Of a stretch of DNA of 64,000 nt, positions 53,190 to 61,932 are shown in pieces. The stretch comes from Hyphomicrobiales bacterium. GTDB taxonomy: Bacteria > Pseudomonadota > Alphaproteobacteria > Rhizobiales > Rhizobiaceae. The translations under genes and the position numbers were made by a program. The notes beneath the pieces were generated by a model that saw only the letters and a list, made by a program, of their open reading frames with translations, did no database searches and was not told the DNA's origin. The stretch lies in NCBI GenBank assembly GCA_900466475.1, contig UBMI01000003.1, forward strand, positions 62,001 to 126,000, in the 5' to 3' direction. How positions within the stretch are numbered: position 1 is the first letter of the stretch; every line of letters starts with the position of its first letter.

Positions 53190-53705
53190 ATGATCGCGAT
53201 TGGGCTTTCTGTGGCGATGGCCGGCGCGTGGGTGATACAGCGCACGACCGGCCTCAGCGGCTGGATCGACACGACGTGGTCTCTGGCCGTAGGGGCCGGG
53301 AGCATCGCGGCAGCAATCTTCGCAGATGGCAGCATCAGTCGTCGGTCCATAGCGCTGCTGCTCGTGGCAGTTTGGTCGCTCAGGCTCGCCAGCCATATCG
53401 GCGCGCGCACCAGAGGCGCGAAAGAGGACCCCCGCTATGCAAAATTCATCGAGGAATGGGGCGGTAGCGCGCCATGGCGGCTCTTCGTGTTCTTGCAGGT
53501 GCAAGCAGTCGCCGCCTTCGTTCTTGTCCTGGCCGTCTTTATGGCAGCAGCCAATGGCGAAGATCTCGTTCGCACTCTGGATTTCATTGCCATTGCGGTC
53601 GGTTTTATTGTCTTGGGGGGCGAGGCGGCTTCGGTTTTATCGGGCTACGATATGCGGGGTTTGGCGCCGCCGATCAGGGACATCAGAAACTCAAGTGCAG
53701 ATTAA
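53190..53705 (+). pseudogene. DUF1295 (steroid-reductase-like) gene, C-terminal half lost
   Basis: The N-terminal 130 residues match DUF1295 membrane proteins: AMAGAWVIQRTTGLSGWID, WSLRLASHIGARTRGAKED and PWRLFVFLQVQAVAAFVLV. Intact members go on with ADxQL..F..D....G...GLW..SRHPNYF and end near 260 residues. Here a shift near 53650 leads in another frame to AADQGHQKLK and then the next gene begins, so the catalytic C-terminal half is deleted. The start is uncertain (ATG 53190 best fits the family). Confidence 0.7.
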
Positions 53706-53723
53706 CGAACCAGGGAGGACTCA

Positions 53724-54290
53724 ATGATTCATCTCCGAAGCGTACGGCCGCTGCTTCTCGTTCTCGCCGCCGTTGCGTCGGCAACGTGTCTGGCAAGTGC
53801 CGAACCCGATGTCGTGAAGGTCGAACCAGACCATTACCGCGGCACCTGGCTGGAGATCGCCAGAAGACCGATGTACCTGACCGACGGCTGTGTCGCTGGC
53901 TACTCGACATATCGCCAGGGACCGTCGCGGAGCGAGATCCTCGTCGAGGATGGTTGCAGGGTGGACACGCCGAAAGGCCGCCTAAAGACCGTGAAGGGCG
54001 TCGGCACGATCACCGATTTTGAAACAACCAACGCCAAAATGCGCGTTCGCTATCCCTGGTTCATCACATTCAATTACTGGGTGTTGTACAAATCCCCTGA
54101 TAAATCCTGGTTTATAAGCGCGAACCCCTCGATGACTGACCTTTGGATCTATGCGCGGACGGTACCGTCCAAAAGTAAACTTCAACGCATGGTCAGAAAG
54201 GCAAGCGAGCTGGGTTACCGCACGCCGGCTGAAGCGCTCGACGGGTTGCTCAAATCAGATATGATCGAATGTGTTGCGGCGGCCGGTTGA
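53724..54290 (+). CDS. Exported lipocalin (Blc-like)
   Basis: 188 residues with a signal peptide cleaved after SATCLASA (about 26). Lipocalin signature: YRGTWLEIARRPMYLTDGCV (GxW at about 40), later RYPWFITFNYWVLYKSPDKS and ANPSMTDLWIYARTV, close to the Blc pattern. No lipobox Cys at the cleavage site, so probably periplasmic rather than membrane-anchored. Bacterial lipocalins carry lipids and respond to envelope stress. The gene follows the truncated DUF1295 gene by 18 bases. Confidence 0.9.
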   Translation: MIHLRSVRPLLLVLAAVASATCLASAEPDVVKVEPDHYRGTWLEIARRPMYLTDGCVAGYSTYRQGPSRSEILVEDGCRVDTPKGRLKTVKGVGTITDFETTNAKMRVRYPWFITFNYWVLYKSPDKSWFISANPSMTDLWIYARTVPSKSKLQRMVRKASELGYRTPAEALDGLLKSDMIECVAAAG

Positions 54291-54390
54291 ATCTGCCTAG
54301 ATAGCGCCGATGCACGACCCGGCTTGGTATGATTATGGGCATGACCGGATCCGAGACATGGGCGGCGGCGAACGGTACCGGAGCGTGAGA

Positions 54391-54972
54391 TTACCGTCTG
54401 ATCATCAGCGTGAAACATGCATGCATCCCCACCCGCCGCAAGACCTCACGATGCGCGAATACTGCTGGCAGTAGAGCGTCGCTTTGCGGCGCCGGCGCAG
54501 TCGTGACAATCCAGTCGAACGGTCCATCGACAGTTTCGCCGATACGTATATGCCAGCGACCAGGCTCTCCGCCGATACGAGCCACCTCGCAATTCAACCT
54601 AACGTCAAGATCCTCTGACATGGCTTTCGGCAAAGCGTTCATAGATGGAACGGCGACATAGCGCGTACTGCTTAGAACTACACGCCGAACCGGCGCACCC
54701 GCCGTCAATGCTACCACGTTGCCTGTCCAGGGCTTGACCAAACCCCTAAGGCAAGCCTCGTCCACCTCCCCGCGGAAATCCTCATCCCTCACCGTAAAAT
54801 ATTGCGCGCCGTGGTCGAACGAAACATCGTCAAGTCGCCGTGTCGCCATCCGCCCGCCGACGCCTTTGCTTTTCTCGAAAATCGTCACGACGGCAATTTT
54901 CGAGAGCGACCTCGCAACCGTTAGCCCAGAGATTCCCGCCCCTATAACGCCAACTCTTAGACGTGGTGCCAT
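54391..54972 (-). pseudogene. Renalase-like FAD oxidoreductase, C-terminally truncated
   Basis: From ATG 54972 (AAGGGGAT upstream): GVIGAGISGLTVARSLSK and FEKSKGVGGRMATRR form the FAD site, DHGAQYFTVRDEDFRGEV is family-typical, and VTTAPAPQSDALLP follows. Renalase-like bacterial proteins are about 310-330 residues; here the frame ends after ACFTLMIRR at 193. The substrate- and isoalloxazine-contacting half is missing, so it is probably inactive. Such proteins belong to the RpoE-ChrR regulon in other alphaproteobacteria. Confidence 0.7.
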
Positions 54973-55046
54973 CAGTATCCCCTTCGCGCGGCCCTGCAGC
55001 GCTACCATGTTTACGATTTGCTGGTTGCACAGCAAACGGTCCCGCT

Positions 55047-55655
55047 TCACAGCCTTCGCAACCGTCCTTGCATGATCAGCCGATCGACGAAGCCGCGTTC
55101 GGCGTCGAACGGATGTCCATCCCATCCCTGATGCGAGAAGCCAGAGATCCACACCTGATCGCCAGGGGCGGCAACCTGGCCGATCACATAGGCGATAGCG
55201 ACTAACCCAGAGCTCGGTACAACGTACGCGCCCGCCATGAGCCCTCGCAGCTCCAAATCCAAAAGATCGTGAAATCGGCGCGGGATCACAGAAAAGCTTT
55301 TGCCTGAATTGGCGGCGAAGCTTGCAAACTCCTGAGTGTAGTCGTCGCAGAAATCGTCGAGCTCGGGGTACTGTATCGCGAACACCGGCTTGAGTTCGGC
55401 AAACTTTGGAGCGTCGCGAACGCACCAGATCTCGGCAGCACTCTTCAAGGCTGGGCTGTTGCGCCAAGCGGCGTGCCCGATCATCGCTGCCGCAGGACGA
55501 CCGGTGTTGCACACCGCCACTATATCGGTTCGAACGCCACCCTCGCCGACCGAGCGACAGCCATTGAAGCGAACGACAAGATCACCGTTGTCGATTGCAG
55601 CGGCTTCGTCGCGCGAAAATGAGCCGTTGCCAACTATCACGATTCTTCGCGCCAT
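55047..55655 (-). CDS. Sialyltransferase-like (GT29-type) or similar small transferase
   Basis: 202 residues starting MARRIVIVGNGSFSRDEAAA and IDNGDLVVRFNGCRSVGEGG. The pattern of a Gly-rich strand, VVRFN and later AYVVPSSGLVAIAYV and WISGFSHQGWDGHPFDAE resembles short bacterial proteins annotated as glycosyltransferase family 29 or as urease-operon accessory-like proteins. No signal peptide. Complete frame, own transcription unit or following folE on the opposite strand. Function uncertain. Confidence 0.6.
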   Translation of the reverse strand: MARRIVIVGNGSFSRDEAAAIDNGDLVVRFNGCRSVGEGGVRTDIVAVCNTGRPAAAMIGHAAWRNSPALKSAAEIWCVRDAPKFAELKPVFAIQYPELDDFCDDYTQEFASFAANSGKSFSVIPRRFHDLLDLELRGLMAGAYVVPSSGLVAIAYVIGQVAAPGDQVWISGFSHQGWDGHPFDAERGFVDRLIMQGRLRRL

Positions 55656-55737
55656 CTCTCTGCACCACAGTAATTGCGTGCTTACGAGGCAATCGCGAAG
55701 CAGATCAAAAAAGTTGGAAACTAATGGGCCGGAAATT

Positions 55738-55763
55738 TGATCCGACCGATGGGTAGCGTCGTA
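55738..55763 (+). promoter_or_regulatory. ECF-sigma-type promoter of folE
   Basis: TGATCC (55738-55743), 16-base spacer, CGTA (55760-55763), 34 bases upstream of the folE start. Matches the elements before the sigma and fasciclin genes. Confidence 0.5.
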
Positions 55764-55796
55764 CCATCGCGGTTGTCAAAACGAAGGACATTTCTG

Positions 55797-56405
55797 ATGG
55801 ACGCCATCGTCAACGATACCGAGTTTCTAGCGCCCGCAGACATACCAACCCAGGAGGAAGCCGAAGCCGCCGTGCGGACCTTGATCCGCTGGGCTGGCGA
55901 CGACCCGACGCGCGAAGGTCTGCTCGATACCCCGAAGCGCGTGGCCAAAGCATATCGTGAGCTTTTCGCCGGCTACGACGCCGCCCCGGAAGACATTCTG
56001 GCGAGGACCTTTTCCGATGTCGCCGGTTACAGCGACATGGTGATCGTTAGGGATATCGCATTTCATTCGCATTGTGAGCATCACATGGTCCCGTTTCATG
56101 GTGTTGCCCATATCGCCTATCTCCCGGAAAGCGGCGTGCTGGGACTCTCCAAAATGGCTCGACTGGTGGATCTTTATGCCCGTCGGCTGCAGACTCAGGA
56201 AACGATGACATCACAGATCGCAAAGGCTCTCGACGAAAGCCTACGCCCTGAAGGTGTGGTGGTCATGATCGAAGCCGAGCACATGTGCATGGCGATGCGC
56301 GGCATTCAAAAGCAGGGTGCCAAAACAATAACAACCACGTTTATCGGCCGATTTGAGCGTTCTGCCCAAGATCAGTCGCGCTTTATGATGCTGGCGCGCG
56401 GCTGA
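55797..56405 (+). CDS. folE: GTP cyclohydrolase I
   Basis: 202 residues from ATG 55797 (GAAGGACA upstream). Motifs: [20 protein letters not shown], the zinc-binding [38 protein letters not shown] and [14 protein letters not shown]. The Cys and His ligands are all present. It opens GTP to 7,8-dihydroneopterin triphosphate, the first step of pterin and folate synthesis. The placement in a stress-sigma cluster with an SDR and a photolyase gene suggests a second, stress-induced copy, perhaps for pterin cofactor or photoprotection rather than housekeeping folate. Confidence 0.95.
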   Translation: MDAIVNDTEFLAPADIPTQEEAEAAVRTLIRWAGDDPTREGLLDTPKRVAKAYRELFAGYDAAPEDILARTFSDVAGYSDMVIVRDIAFHSHCEHHMVPFHGVAHIAYLPESGVLGLSKMARLVDLYARRLQTQETMTSQIAKALDESLRPEGVVVMIEAEHMCMAMRGIQKQGAKTITTTFIGRFERSAQDQSRFMMLARG

Positions 56406-56450
56406 TACTCGGGATCGGCAGTCCTCTGAAACTAAGGGAGCGAATGGTCC

Positions 56451-57158
56451 GTGGCCAATACGCTTATGAAATCGTTGGGGGCCGGTTACTCGGCCCTAGT
56501 TATAGGAGCCAGCGGCGGCATCGGGCAGGCCATATCCGATTGCTTGGCAGCTGATCTCAATTGTTCGAACATGATTCGCCTTTCGCGCCGCGAGGATGGG
56601 TTCGACATCACTGACGAGGAAACCGTACATCACGCCGCCGAACGGCTTCGGGAAACTGCATTCGACCTAGTTGTCTGTGCGACCGGCGCTCTGACGATAA
56701 ACGGCGTCGGGCCGGAGAAGTCGATCCGACAGCTTTCACAAAACGCGATGATGAACCAGTTTGCCGCCAATGCCGTTGGACCTGCACTGATCCTGAAACA
56801 TTTCGCTCCGCTGCTTGGCAGGAAAAGGCGCGTAATCGTTGCCTTCCTTTCAGCGCGCGTCGGTTCGATTGGCGCCAACCAGCTTGGCGGATGGATTTCC
56901 TACCGCTCCTCCAAGGCCGCGCTCAACCAGATCGTCCACACGGCCGCGATCGAGGTTTCAAGAGCGAACCCGGTCTCTGTGGTTGTAACCGTGCATCCGG
57001 GAACCGTGGCGACCTCGCTCTCTGATCCGTTTTCGTCTGGCCATCAAAGGTCGGAGCCTAAAAGCGCCGCGCGGGCGGTTCTACAAACGCTTGACTTCCT
57101 CCAGCCTGCCAATTCCGGGGGATTCTTCGCATATGATGGCAGTCCAATCCCTTGGTAG
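56451..57158 (+). CDS. Short-chain dehydrogenase/reductase of the stress cluster
   Basis: 235 residues from GTG 56451 (AAGGGAG upstream). SDR motifs: VIGASGGIGQAISD (18-31), CATGALTI near 80 (NAG-like position), SARVGSIG near 132 and YRSSKAALNQI with catalytic Tyr and Lys near 147. It belongs to a C-factor-like SDR group whose Rhodobacter relatives are in the RpoE-ChrR regulon. Substrate unknown; the position right after folE allows a role in pterin reduction, but that is speculation. 45 bases from folE, so probably same operon. Confidence 0.9.
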   Translation: MANTLMKSLGAGYSALVIGASGGIGQAISDCLAADLNCSNMIRLSRREDGFDITDEETVHHAAERLRETAFDLVVCATGALTINGVGPEKSIRQLSQNAMMNQFAANAVGPALILKHFAPLLGRKRRVIVAFLSARVGSIGANQLGGWISYRSSKAALNQIVHTAAIEVSRANPVSVVVTVHPGTVATSLSDPFSSGHQRSEPKSAARAVLQTLDFLQPANSGGFFAYDGSPIPW

Positions 57159-57210
57159 GACGCTTCGCTACAGCGGTTGTGCGTACTAGGATTTAATCGA
57201 AACCAAACAG

Positions 57211-57841
57211 GTGGCTTTCTTGAATCGGGGTCGTAGCCTAATTTTCGTACTAGGCGATCAGCTTTCCATGTCGCTTTCCAGCCTCGGCGGTGCCGACCCT
57301 GGGCAAGACGTCATCCTCATGTGCGAAGTCTTGGAGGAAGCTTCGTATGTCCAACACCACAAGCTGAAGATCGCGCTCATTTTCTCAGCTATGCGCCACT
57401 TCGCGCAAGAGCTTTCGGGATCAAGGGTTTGATGTCCGCTATACGATGCTCGATGACCCAGAAAATTCCGGTTCTTTTACCGGTGAGCTCAGGCGACTTA
57501 CCGAGACCATGCGACCAGAGCGCATCGTCGTCACCGAGGCCGCCGAGTGGCGGGTCGTCGAAGCAATGGAAAAATGGGAAGAAACCATTGGTATTCCGGT
57601 AGAAATCCGATCCGATAGCCGTTTCCTGTGTTCGAAGGCAGAATTTTCAGATTGGGCACGCGGACGTCGATCCCTGACGATGGAATATTTTTACAGGGAT
57701 ATGCGGCGCCGAACCGGGCTCCTGATGAACTGCCGCTTAAAGAAATGTTCGCGCGTTACTGCTGAGATCAAGATCGGGAGAAACGCGTTTGCAACAAATC
57801 GCTGCAGGAAATGGATCCGCGCCTGGCATAAAGGCAGTTGA
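57211..57841 (+). pseudogene. Cryptochrome/photolyase-family gene, frameshifted and truncated
   Basis: GTG 57211 opens a frame with SLIFVLGDQLSMSLSSLGG, VILMCEVLEEASYVQHHKL and FSAMRHFAQEL. A one-base shift near 57415 moves to a frame with FDVRYTMLDDPENSGSFTGE, MRPERIVVTEAAEWRVVEA and FSDWARGRRSLTMEYFYRDM, then RRRTGLLM. This is the N-terminal domain of the iron-sulfur (FeS-BCP/PhrB-like) photolyases. Real members have about 500 residues; the catalytic FAD domain is deleted after residue 180. UV repair by this gene is lost. Confidence 0.8.
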
Positions 57842-57971
57842 ACTTTTCCAGTGTGTCGGCGGTGTTGTTACTGCCGGCTTCACTGAAAAAATTCTAGGAA
57901 CGTCGCTCGATGAAGCATGATCCGTCTCGTGAAAACTCAATTTGGTGTGCCCCGAAAGGAAGGAGTGGACG

Positions 57972-58163
57972 ATGAAAATGATCCTGGGCTTGACGGTTGT
58001 CACCGTACTATCCTGTTTTTGTACTGGATGTTCTCGTCACGACAACGTTCGCCCCGACCCTGCTGCGGCCGACAAAAATCAAGTTAAGAGTAGGCCGCCG
58101 TCGACAATATCGTGCCAGAAAAACCCCAACGTCGAGGGGATGCTGCGCACGCTCTGTTATTAA
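57972..58163 (+). CDS. Small lipoprotein
   Basis: 63 residues from ATG 57972 with GGAAGGAG upstream. MKMILGLTVVTVLSCFCTGC is a lipoprotein signal with the acylated Cys at about 20. The mature part is short and charged, with two more Cys (SCQKNP and LCY) that could form a disulfide. No family recognised; exported, probably anchored in the outer membrane. Confidence 0.6.
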   Translation: MKMILGLTVVTVLSCFCTGCSRHDNVRPDPAAADKNQVKSRPPSTISCQKNPNVEGMLRTLCY

Positions 58164-58416
58164 GGATAGTTCAGCAGCGCAGCTCATGCCGGTCGAAGCC
58201 GTAAGCAGTCTTTGCGAAAAAACTTGGGGCCTTCACTCAAGCGAACAACCGTAACCCTCGTCTAGGCATTCATTAGCAAGATGGCGCAGACTATATTTCA
58301 CACGATGAGAATTGACACTGCGATTTTGCAGCCTACGAGCAGAAGAAATATTTTGATATTGAGCGCCATCCGAATTGCGCCAGCTCCGTATCGAACGATA
58401 ACCCAGGAGCAAAATC

Positions 58417-59634
58417 ATGCATCGTATGCCGCTGAATGCCAACGCCCTGCCAGATGAAGACGGTTTCTTCGGAATATTTGGCGGCCGCTTCGTAGCCGAG
58501 ACGCTCATGCCGCTTCTGATCTCAGTCGCCGAGAATTGGCGGGCCGCAAAGACCGACAAATCATTCTGGGATCAGCTTGATGAGTTGTCCCGAACATATA
58601 TCGGCAGGCCTAGTCCACTCTACTTTGCTGAACGATTGACCTCGCGCCTGAATGGCGCGCGCATCTACCTGAAGCGCGATGAGCTCAATCATACCGGTTC
58701 CCATAAAATTAACAATTGCCTCGGCCAGATGCTTATCGCCCAACGGATGGGCAAGAGGAGGATCGTAGCCGAGACGGGCGCAGGCCAGCACGGCGTAGCG
58801 ACTGCAACGATGGCAGCCCGGTTCGGTCTCGACTGTGTCATTTACATGGGAGCAAAAGACCTTGAGCGCCAAGCCCCCAACGTTTTCCGGATGAAGCTCT
58901 TGGGTGCTGAGGTGCGATCCGTCAGGTCGGGAAACGGCACACTCAAAGATGCCATGAACGAGGCACTGCGTGACTGGGTATCGAACGTTGATGACACCTA
59001 TTACCTAATTGGGACCGCCGCTGGCCCCCACCCGTATCCGGAGATGGTGAGAACGCTGCAGTCGGTGATCGGGAACGAGGCGCGCGCGCAAATATTGGAG
59101 TGTGAAGGCCGCCTTCCCGATCTCTTGGTCGCAGCGGTTGGTGGCGGCTCGAACGCGATTGGATTGTTCCATCCTTTCCTAGCCGATACTGGCGTCGCCA
59201 TGGTCGGCGTTGAGCCTGCCGGCAAAGGCCTTGAAACTTCGCAACACTGCGCATCGTTAGCGAAAGGCAAGCCCGGCGTTCTGCACGGAAACCGTACCTA
59301 TCTTTTGCAAGATGCAGACGGTCAGATCAACGAGGGACACTCGATCTCCGCAGGCCTCGATTACCCCGGGGTCGGTCCGGAGCATTCGTGGCTGAAGGAA
59401 ATTGGGCGCGTAAGCTACGCGTCCGCAACGGACCTCGAAGCCCTTGAAGCTTTCCAGTTTCTATCAGCCGTGGAAGGCATCATTCCGGCGCTTGAGCCGT
59501 CTCACGCAATTGCCGAAGTTATGCAGACAGCTCCGCGCATGGCGTCCGACAAGATCATCGTTGTCAATCTCTGTGGTCGCGGTGACAAGGACATCTTTAC
59601 GGTATCCAGCCTATTGAATTTCAATAGCCCTTAA
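58417..59634 (+). CDS. trpB: Tryptophan synthase beta chain, orphan copy
   Basis: 405 residues. N-terminus [20 protein letters not shown], substrate region [18 protein letters not shown] (PLP Lys in HKINN, near 90), [23 protein letters not shown] phosphate-binding loop and [10 protein letters not shown]. All TrpB1-type motifs are present, so it should condense indole with serine. It stands alone, without trpA or trpF, in an accessory region, so it may use free indole or be recruited from elsewhere. 17 bp gap-free start at 58417 has an AGGAG nearby. Confidence 0.93.
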   Translation: MHRMPLNANALPDEDGFFGIFGGRFVAETLMPLLISVAENWRAAKTDKSFWDQLDELSRTYIGRPSPLYFAERLTSRLNGARIYLKRDELNHTGSHKINNCLGQMLIAQRMGKRRIVAETGAGQHGVATATMAARFGLDCVIYMGAKDLERQAPNVFRMKLLGAEVRSVRSGNGTLKDAMNEALRDWVSNVDDTYYLIGTAAGPHPYPEMVRTLQSVIGNEARAQILECEGRLPDLLVAAVGGGSNAIGLFHPFLADTGVAMVGVEPAGKGLETSQHCASLAKGKPGVLHGNRTYLLQDADGQINEGHSISAGLDYPGVGPEHSWLKEIGRVSYASATDLEALEAFQFLSAVEGIIPALEPSHAIAEVMQTAPRMASDKIIVVNLCGRGDKDIFTVSSLLNFNSP

Positions 59635-59798
59635 GACGGGAGACCGAGGCATCTATGTTCTCAGATTTGGATATCCAAAAAGGGAGGTGTCACGCGATCG
59701 AGCTGTGAACAAACTATCTCTGCTGTAGCTAACAATGACGCAGCCGCGCTGGTCACGTCTGAACCGCCCCGGCTTTGCCGGAGACCGTTTGGTTTGAG

Positions 59799-59880
59799 TT
59801 ATGCGGCCATGGCTGGTTCGTCCAGCATGGCTTAGTAGCGTTCTTCAGCCTCGGCTGGCGACCGGTTGAATCTGCCTTGC
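59799..59880 (-). pseudogene. Transposase C-terminal relic (IS3-like)
   Basis: Read leftward: QGRFNRSPAEAEERY, TAG, AMLDEPAMAA, TAA at 59799. This resembles the tail of IS3-family OrfB proteins (FN.SPA.AE.RY.AM..E). The following GGCAAAGCCGGGGCGGTTCA-like stretch to about 59750 is probably the element's end. About 25 codons remain. Confidence 0.5.
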
Positions 59881-60338
59881 GATCCGCGGTCGGAATGGTG
59901 AACCAGTCGAACTTGCTTTACGTCAATGTTCTGGCGGCCCAGCACGTCATCATTCCTGACGAAGTTCAACTGAAGCAAACCTGGAGCGCGTCTCGATCTC
60001 TCAAATCGAGCGGAAGCAAATCAACATTGGGATCGACTCGCTCGGAAAAATCGCCGGCGTCCTCGATTGCAAGGTTTACGAACTCCTTGCCGAGCCTACT
60101 GAAGGAGAACAGCCTCCTGAAAATCTGCGCCCTGTTCGTCGGGGCTAGCACCGTCCACCGGACAGCTTGGCCCCCTTGAAAGGAGTCGAACCCTCGACCC
60201 CTCGCCTGCGGTTGGCTAAACATGTGCAACACAATTCATTCACAGCGGCAGACGCCGGCGTAACTTGGTTTTGCTGGCTAACGGAATGACGCCCATCTAA
60301 AGGAATCGACCGAACGGCACCACCAAGTTGCTGAGAAA
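59881..60338. other. Intergenic region downstream of trpB, nothing further recognised
   Basis: Between the transposase relic and the nucleotidyltransferase gene. A stretch at about 60169-60205, read on the minus strand, looks like a tRNA T-arm, acceptor strand and CCA, but no anticodon arm is present (see rejected items). Other open frames lack support. Confidence 0.35.
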
Positions 60339-61037
60339 TCAGTGCGGAAACGGACAGGAAGGTGCCGCGGATAACGCTGGCTTATGGTCGCACACCGCTT
60401 TCAAAAGCGAGATTGTCGTCGCTTGAGCAGTTTTCGAAATATCCGCATATCCTTCGCTATGCTGAAGCTTCCCCATGACTGTGCTAGCGAGGCCTGCATC
60501 CATTCTCTCGGCGACTGCCAATGCAGCGGCAGCCCTGGTCTTGAATGGCAAGAGAGCTTCGAGAACGTATCCATCGCCGAGTGCCTTGGCAATGCACGCG
60601 ATATCGAACATGTCACGTGGTTGAAGAGAGGATCCTCGATAGTGAACCTTCTTCGCGATGATTTCGCCCGGGGTCTCAAGGTCAACTTCGGTTCCATGTA
60701 CTGCGATACGGGATGTGGGATCGTTGGTCAGACTTGGAGCGCAAATGAAGTCGATTTCACCGATACCCGCGAACACGATTTTCAAAGCATGCGTCCCGTC
60801 CGAAACATATTCATCAGGGTTCACCTGTAGGGTATAGCCCTGTGTTTTCGGGTTCAGATATGGGAGGACCTGCGGATCATCGATGAAAATGTCGATATCG
60901 AAGCTTTCACGATGGTTTATCTGGAGCATAAGGGCGGTGCCACCTCCGAAAGTCCAGCTATCGAGGAGCTTAAAAGAAGAGTTCGCCTGATTTATAATTG
61001 ACACAGCCTGGTCGAAAAGGCTTTCCCAATGGCTCAT
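60339..61037 (-). CDS. AbiEii-type nucleotidyltransferase (toxin candidate)
   Basis: 232 residues. Motif I GGGTALML (31-38) and Asp pair in SFDIDIFI (45-52), motif III Lys in EIIAKKVHYR (125-134) and motif IV in QPRDMFDIACIA (140-151) are those of AbiEii/DUF1814 enzymes. Such proteins transfer nucleotides to tRNA or other acceptors and act as toxins of type IV toxin-antitoxin and phage-abortive systems. The usual AbiEi antitoxin (HTH plus DUF4095-like) is not present; a 87-residue gene 11 bases upstream takes its place. Confidence 0.88.
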   Translation of the reverse strand: MSHWESLFDQAVSIINQANSSFKLLDSWTFGGGTALMLQINHRESFDIDIFIDDPQVLPYLNPKTQGYTLQVNPDEYVSDGTHALKIVFAGIGEIDFICAPSLTNDPTSRIAVHGTEVDLETPGEIIAKKVHYRGSSLQPRDMFDIACIAKALGDGYVLEALLPFKTRAAAALAVAERMDAGLASTVMGKLQHSEGYADISKTAQATTISLLKAVCDHKPALSAAPSCPFPH

Positions 61038-61048
61038 CAGGACAGCCC

Positions 61049-61312
61049 TCAGGCGGCCAGGGCGAGGGGATATCCAGCCAGCTGCGAGAATTTCTGGGCA
61101 ATTTCGAATGCGGTACCGTGATCAATCTCCATCTCATCGAGAAACTGGTGCTGGAGCTCGGCTTTCACTTCGGAATAGAATGAAAATGCGGAAGCATCAA
61201 AGTTCTTAACGCTCGCAAAATCCGAAATCTTCGAAGCGAGTTGCTCAGCCGAGAGGTTCGTCCCGTAAGGGGCGTTCACCGTCGACAGTACCTTAATCGC
61301 AACGCTAGACAT
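61049..61312 (-). CDS. Small partner upstream of the AbiEii-like gene
   Basis: 87 residues from ATG 61312; GTG 61324 is also possible. SVAIKVLSTVNAPYGTNLSA, EQLASKISDFASVKNFDASA, FYSEVKAELQHQFLDEMEI: helical, acidic, no DNA-binding motif seen. It ends 11 bases ahead of the nucleotidyltransferase start on the same strand. By position it could be the antitoxin or a substrate adaptor. The N-terminus differs from known AbiEi proteins, so this is an inference. Confidence 0.65.
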   Translation of the reverse strand: MSSVAIKVLSTVNAPYGTNLSAEQLASKISDFASVKNFDASAFSFYSEVKAELQHQFLDEMEIDHGTAFEIAQKFSQLAGYPLALAA

Positions 61313-61324
61313 CGTTATCACCAC

Positions 61325-61932
61325 CGTTTTTCAATAAGTTATATAATACATAGCCGCCGAAAACGCAATAAACACAGCAGACGCAGGCATGCAACGGGCG
61401 ATTGATCCGGCTTATTCCAGTTCTTCTGACAAGAGCAGACGAAGCAGTGGCTTTTTTCTTCCTGGTGCATGTCAACCACACCGGGAATAGGCATTTTGCG
61501 GCTCAGAGGCCTGCACGTGCCAGACCATGCTCGACGAGCCTGTCGACCTCGGGCTATTCAGTCGTTCCGTTCACGTTCTGTCCGGCAACTGTTGCGCAAG
61601 CCGTTCGCCTTGAAGGGAAACGAACCGTCGACACGGTGATCTTTTCCTCACTCTTCCCTCAACTCTGCAGCGAAGACCGTTCGTTTTAGGGGAGGCTAAT
61701 TATCAGCAAGCACAGGGGATACGATTAAAAGGATCGAAATAGTTCGCTAGATCATCGGTTTGAGGGGCTGGCACGTTTGTTCATCGGCAAACTCAAGTAG
61801 CTCATTGTGCATTCGGCCAGCCCGGATCTTACAACTATTTACCCTTATTTATCCCGGGGCCGAAGGCTGCCGGTGGTAGTCCTTTTCTCCAGAGGCGCAG
61901 ATTTCCTGCACCCGTTTGAAGAGGAAAAGGTC
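61325..61932. other. Intergenic region, no gene seen
   Basis: About 600 bases between diverging genes. Short frames here lack family resemblance. AT-rich around 61325-61375, consistent with a promoter for the leftward toxin-like operon. Another promoter should lie before 61933. Confidence 0.4.

Noticed and set aside
60169..60205. tRNA-3'-end-like sequence on the minus strand (T-arm, acceptor strand, CCA)
   Set aside because: GAGGG-TTCGACT-CCTTT with CAAGGGG-G-CCA fits the end of a tRNA, but the T-stem needs two G-U pairs and no D-arm or anticodon arm precedes it. Without a covariance score I do not call it a tRNA or att site.
61402..61689. 95-codon rightward open frame before the dehalogenase-like gene
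   Set aside because: No ribosome site, mixed composition and no recognised motif; the real gene begins at 61933.
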